From: Ciborinia camelliae
Taxonomy: Eukaryota; Ascomycota; Leotiomycetes; Helotiales; Sclerotiniaceae
Assembly: GCA_025890175.1 (NCBI GenBank)
Contig: JANPYM010000016.1
Location: 840,593 to 891,529, forward strand
Direction: 5' to 3'
DNA: 50,937 nt
In this document: one piece after another, positions 46,447 to 50,937 of the stretch
Layout of the letters: each line of letters opens with the position of its first letter
How positions within the stretch are numbered: position 1 is the stretch's first letter
Position numbers and translations under genes: made by a program
Notes under the pieces: generated by a model
Told to the model about the DNA's origin: nothing
The model's input: only the letters and a program-made list of their open reading frames with translations
Databases searched by the model: none

Positions 46447-46950
46447 CACCTGATTTAATAACGTGTTTCCAAATTATGTGATTTTAATTGTTTTATCAAA
46501 AACATCTAAATTAAAAATTTTAAAATTCAAGTACCTACAACTCAACGAATATAGCTTCAAAATCATTAAAATCAAAACGATTCATTTTATTAATTGATAC
46601 AATTATTTTACAAAAAAAAAAATTTAATTTGAAGCTATATCGATTGAATTAGAAATAAATGATTTAAAATATAATGTTTTTGAATGAAAACATGTGGAAA
46701 TATGTTGTTAAATTAATTAAACCTCAAAATGAATTTCAAATTTTTGTTTTTTTAATATCTCAACCAATATAGTTTTGAATTAAATTTTTTTTTTGTAAAA
46801 TAATTATATTAATTGATAAATTGAATTGTTTTAATTTCAATAATTTTGAAGCTATATTCGTTAAGTTAGAATTTTGAATTTGTTGAATTTAGATGAAATC
46901 GATAAAGTACTAAAATTTAAGGTATTGGAAATACGTTATTAAACTGGGTG
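46447..46950. mobile_element. Palindromic MITE-like element with TA flanks
   Basis: The left end CACCTGATTTAATAACGTG and the reverse complement of the right end, CACCCAGTTTAATAACGTA, match over the tip and beyond. The arms (about 46447-46647 and 46760-46950) remain alignable for nearly 200 bp, leaving a loop of about 110 bp. Both ends abut a TA dinucleotide (46445-46446, 46951-46952), as expected of Tc1/mariner-type insertion. A motif AAYRAATATAGCTTYAAAAT occurs four times in alternating orientation, so each arm is itself partly palindromic. No coding capacity. Differences between arms are mostly transitions. Confidence 0.8.
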
Positions 46951-46969
46951 TAATAGTCGGCATGGGCTT

Positions 46970-49900
46970 CTATTTATATCCCTGCGATAATTGGTGTATT
47001 TAATTAAGGATTTTTATTTAATTAAAAGGTCTAAATAAATAGGTTAATCCAATATTGTTATATTAAAGTTTTTATAGTATATTTGTATATTTTGTATATA
47101 AATTAATTAAAAATTAAAAATTTATATAATTTCATTTTATATTTATATTAGGATTATTTTTAGTATTAATATTATTAAAATTAATAAAATCAATATTAGT
47201 ATTAAAATTAAAATTAATAAAAAAAAAATGTTTTTTTATATTTTTTTTTTATTATTATTATTAATATTAATATATAAGCTTTTTTATTAATTTAGTATTT
47301 ATTAAAATATTATTATTAAAGTTTTTTTTATTAAAAGTATTATTAGCTTTAATTAATTAATTTTGAAATACAAAAGTAGTTAAATCTTTTTTGATATATA
47401 AATCAATAATAATAATTTTAAATTCGTTTTGTTTTTAAAGATTTTGTTTTTTTTAAAATCAATTTTTAAGTTTATTAATTTTTAATTAAATTTTGATAGA
47501 TTTATTGTATTTTTGAGGATATTAATATAATTATAAATATATATATTTTTTTTTTTTGCTTTTATTATTTTATTAATTTTTATAATATAAATTGATAAAA
47601 TATTTATTTTGTTTTTTTTTTAAATTGTTTATTGTTGAACCGGGTGACTAGTATAGCTTAGCGCGGCGCGTAGCGTAGCGTCTGTGCGTAGCATGAACGC
47701 GGCTACGTTTTTATAGGAATAATAGAATTCTTTATGAGGATTTTATAATTTTTATTAATCAATCTAATTTTATACTTTTATTATATTTTAATAAATTATA
47801 AGTCCAGATTTGCATTTAAGTTAAATTTTTTTTTATTCGAGAAAAAGAAAGCTTTATCAATAATAACAAAGGTTTTAAAATTTGAGTAAAGGTTTTTATT
47901 AATTTAAATAAAAACTTTTTTTAATTTATTAAAATCATTTATTTATTTTTAAAAGTTTATATCATTTTACAAGAAAATTATTTAAATATTTTATATATAT
48001 TTAAGATACAAAAACTTAAATCTTATTTTTCGATTTTATTTTATATCAAGATTTTTTAATTTAATTTAATTTTATAACAAAAATAAAACTTTACAATTAA
48101 AATAAAAAGATTTCCTTATTTTCATTTATTATTTTTTAATGAAAACTTTTTAATTACAAAAATATTTAAATTTTTATTTTTTTTATAATATTATACAAAA
48201 CTTTTATAACAATTATAATTATTATAATATTTTTTATTTTTTTTAATATAAATAATAAAATTTAATAATTCTATATTTCAATTTTTAATTAAAACAATTA
48301 GAAATAATAATTCAAATTAGTAAAATTTTATATTACAAAAAAAAAATAAAAGTTTGTAATAAATAATATAATAGTGTAATATATAACGATTTTTGTTAAT
48401 AATATTAAATTTGAAAAAAAAAATAATGTTTATAAAATAATTAAAGTTTAAATAGAAACTGAATTTTTTATTATATAATATATTAATAAAACGAATATCG
48501 AATTTATTGAAAATCAAATAAAGTTTTGTATTAAATAAATGATTTTGAAAGTAAAATATATTTGAATTATATTATAAAATATTTAAAATTAAATAATACA
48601 ATTTATTATTTAAAAATTGAAATTAAATATAATAATTAAAAATAATTAAAAAAAAATTGATTTATTTGTAAATGGATTATAAAAAATAATAAGAATTAAA
48701 TGAAAGTTTTGATAAATAATGTAATATTAAATTTTTTTATTTAAAATTTTTTAAAAAAATTTGTTATAATAATTAATGCGATTAATATTTAAATATTTAA
48801 TTTTTAATAAAAATTTGATAAATTGTAAATTATTAATAAAAGAAATATAAATTTAAAGATTATAATTATTGTTATAGTTAAATTAATTAATATAAATAAT
48901 AATATTGTTATAATTATAATAATGTATTAGAAATAACAAAAATAGAAATGAAATTATAATAATAATAATAAATATAATAATAATAAATATAATTAAAATT
49001 TATATTTTTAAAGTTTTAATAAAATTAGAAAATATTTTTATTATAATAAAAAAAATTATATTATTTAGAATTGTTTATATAAAAATAATATTTAATAATA
49101 TATTAAAAATAATTTTATTTTGAAAAAATTTGTAATAATAGTTTGTATATTTACAAATTGATATATTTATAATGGAATTTCCGAATTATAATTCGATAAA
49201 ATTGTTTTTTTTTTAAATTTGTTTATATGTATTGTTGTATTTTAATTAAATATATAATACCTATCTCTTAATTAATTATATAATTTATTTATTTAATTAA
49301 ATATATTAATTAATTAATTAAATAATTAATAAATTATATATTTATTTAATTATATAGGGTATAATTAAATGTACGGTATGGTAGTATGAATTATGTGAAT
49401 ATTATGCGAATATATGTTTAGTACGATTATTCGAATTGTATAGGGTTTTTTTAGAATTCGAAATGTTATATTAAAAAAGATTAATTTTTTATTCGAATTT
49501 CAGTTGGAAAAAATAATATAGTGGGGTATTTCATTTCGATTTTGATTTTTAATTTTATATCATAATAATATTATTTTATATATTATATATAAATATATAA
49601 TATAATTATTATTATCTTTTAATATTTAATTTATTTATAATAAAAAGTATATATTAATTAATTAGATATTTTATACCATCAATATATATTTTTTATATAT
49701 ATCTAAAATTTAAATTTGTAATAAATTATATTGCTTGATATTGATATATACATATTAAATTCGAAAAATTGATTTTAATAAATCAATTTTATCAAACTTA
49801 TATTATAAATTAATTAAATCATAATCGCATATTTTATTTTTATTAAAAATATCTTCAAAACAAATCAAAATCTATTTAATCAAATCGATTAGAATTATAA

Positions 49901-50937
49901 TTTCTATTATTAAATACAACTTTAAAATACATTTCAAACTAAATTTTAAACCTAAATCCAATTATTTAATTAAAATTCTAATTCAAATTTCGATTTTGTT
50001 TAATATTAAAAATAATATATTAAAGGAATCCGATTTTAAAAAAATTATATAATACATTAGGATTATATTTAATAAATCGATTTGTTATCAAAATTTAATA
50101 ATTATTTTGATAAACCTAATTAATCCTAATATATTTATAAATTATATTAATCTTTATATTATACATAATGCTAATATCAACCCCTTATTTATATCTAAAA
50201 CTTTATATATATATATATAATAAAGATTTTATTTATATATATATAATATTAATATATTTATATATATATATAAATTTTTGATTTATAATTATTTATAGTA
50301 TTTATTTATTTTTAAAATTTTTAATTAATTTTTTGATTTATTTTATTAAATTTTAATTAAATTATAATTTAAATTTAATTTAATTATAAATACTAAATCC
50401 TAAAATCTATATCCCTAAAACTAAACTTAATCAAATATATAAAATTAAGTTCCTAAATATTATATCTATATAATTATATTATTTATAATAAATAATATAA
50501 CATTATATTTTATATTAAAATGCTTTAATTTAATTTTATATTAAAAAATAGCTGATTTAATATTAAAATTGTATTATATTAATATTATATTAATATTAAA
50601 TTAATATTATATTAATATTTTATATTTAAAATATTAATTTAATATTAATATTAATATTATATTATATTAATATTTTGTTTAATACATATTTCAATATAAT
50701 TAATACCCTGCTTTATATTTTAATATAATTTAAAAAGATTTATTTTATTTTTAAAAAATATTTAAAATATAATTAAAAATATTAAAAAATATGAAAAATT
50801 TAATTAAAAAATATTAAAAATATTAAAAATATTAAAAAATATTTATATTTTTTGAATTTTTTGAATTAATATTATACAAAAATTTTTAAATTAATTATTT
50901 TTTTGAATTTATTAAATAAAATATTTATAAAATTTAA
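46970..50937. other. AT-rich, gene-free block (RIP-like)
   Basis: As at the left edge: almost only A and T, no recognisable coding sequence, stops in every frame. Within it are a CpG-rich islet (47637-47710), an AT palindrome around 49268-49360, TA runs (50205-50275), TTAATATTATA units (50555-50690) and AATATTAAAA units (50755-50850). Probably RIP-inactivated repeats; TE family not identified. Confidence 0.8.
47637..47710. other. CpG-rich islet inside the AT block
   Basis: About 70 bp with repeated GCGTAGC/CGCGGC words and an inverted GCGTAGC...GGCTACG pair, in sharp contrast to its surroundings. It contains few CpA/TpG dinucleotides, the preferred RIP target. Function not apparent. Confidence 0.7.

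Noticed and set aside
50415..50440. CCCTAAAAC as a telomere-like repeat
   Set aside because: Only a single CCCTAA hexamer; no TTAGGG/CCCTAA array, so no telomere evidence.
1..50937. CRISPR array, prokaryotic operons, or a secondary-metabolite cluster
   Set aside because: Introns and protein families are eukaryotic; no spaced identical repeats of CRISPR type; no PKS, NRPS, terpene synthase or cluster regulator seen.

Overview
This window looks like a piece of a filamentous ascomycete nuclear genome. The genes carry short introns (45 to 105 bp) with fungal-type donors (GTAAGT-like) and branch sites (CTAAC/CTGAC-like). Several proteins are typical of Pezizomycotina, and gene-bearing DNA is flanked at both ends by extremely AT-rich blocks (about 1-4634 and 46970-50937). 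A 72-bp sequence is present once intact (4635-4706) and once as a degraded copy (21-92). The two copies differ only by C-to-T and G-to-A changes, which is the mark of repeat-induced point mutation (RIP). AT-rich blocks of this kind and scattered AGGTACCT-type intergenic motifs fit a Leotiomycete such as a Sclerotiniaceae relative, but that placement is an inference.

Layout. 1-4634: AT-rich, gene-free, RIP-degraded. 4707-8196: intergenic DNA with a frame-broken F-box-like relic (about 5915-6656), ending in a 12-bp minisatellite. 8197-9780: single-exon F-box protein. 10195-11233 (-) and 11756-12758 (+): a divergent pair, the glutaminase subunit of pyridoxal-phosphate synthase (PDX2) and a 1-acylglycerol-3-phosphate acyltransferase (SLC1). 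14330-15895 (-): a monocarboxylate-transporter-like MFS gene whose last exon is frame-broken. 17425-18318 (+): a mitochondrial complex I assembly factor of the NDUFAF3 family. 18319-23779: more than 5 kb without a recognisable gene. 23780/24233-27817 (+): insulin-degrading-enzyme/Ste23-type metallopeptidase with six exons. 28888-29546 (-) and 32170-34077 (-): two unrecognised genes, the second with a tandem repeat array. 36399-38871 (-): a dihydroxy-acid dehydratase with eleven exons, one of only 8 nt. 41346-44698 (+): a calpain-family cysteine protease with five exons. 46447-46950: a palindromic MITE-like element. 46970-50937: AT-rich block with one small CpG-rich islet.

The genes are mostly unrelated housekeeping functions (vitamin B6, phosphatidic acid, complex I assembly, branched-chain amino acids, proteolysis), and I see no biosynthetic cluster or operon-like system. 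The most noteworthy signals are structural. They are the paired RIP/intact repeat, a 154-bp insertion with a 10-bp target duplication inside a peptidase intron (sharing its hairpin core with another locus), the palindromic TA-flanked element, the 8-nt and 27-nt exons, a GC-AG intron in a decaying transporter gene, and a ladder of four QT motifs in the calpain tail. No convincing previously undescribed multi-gene system was found.
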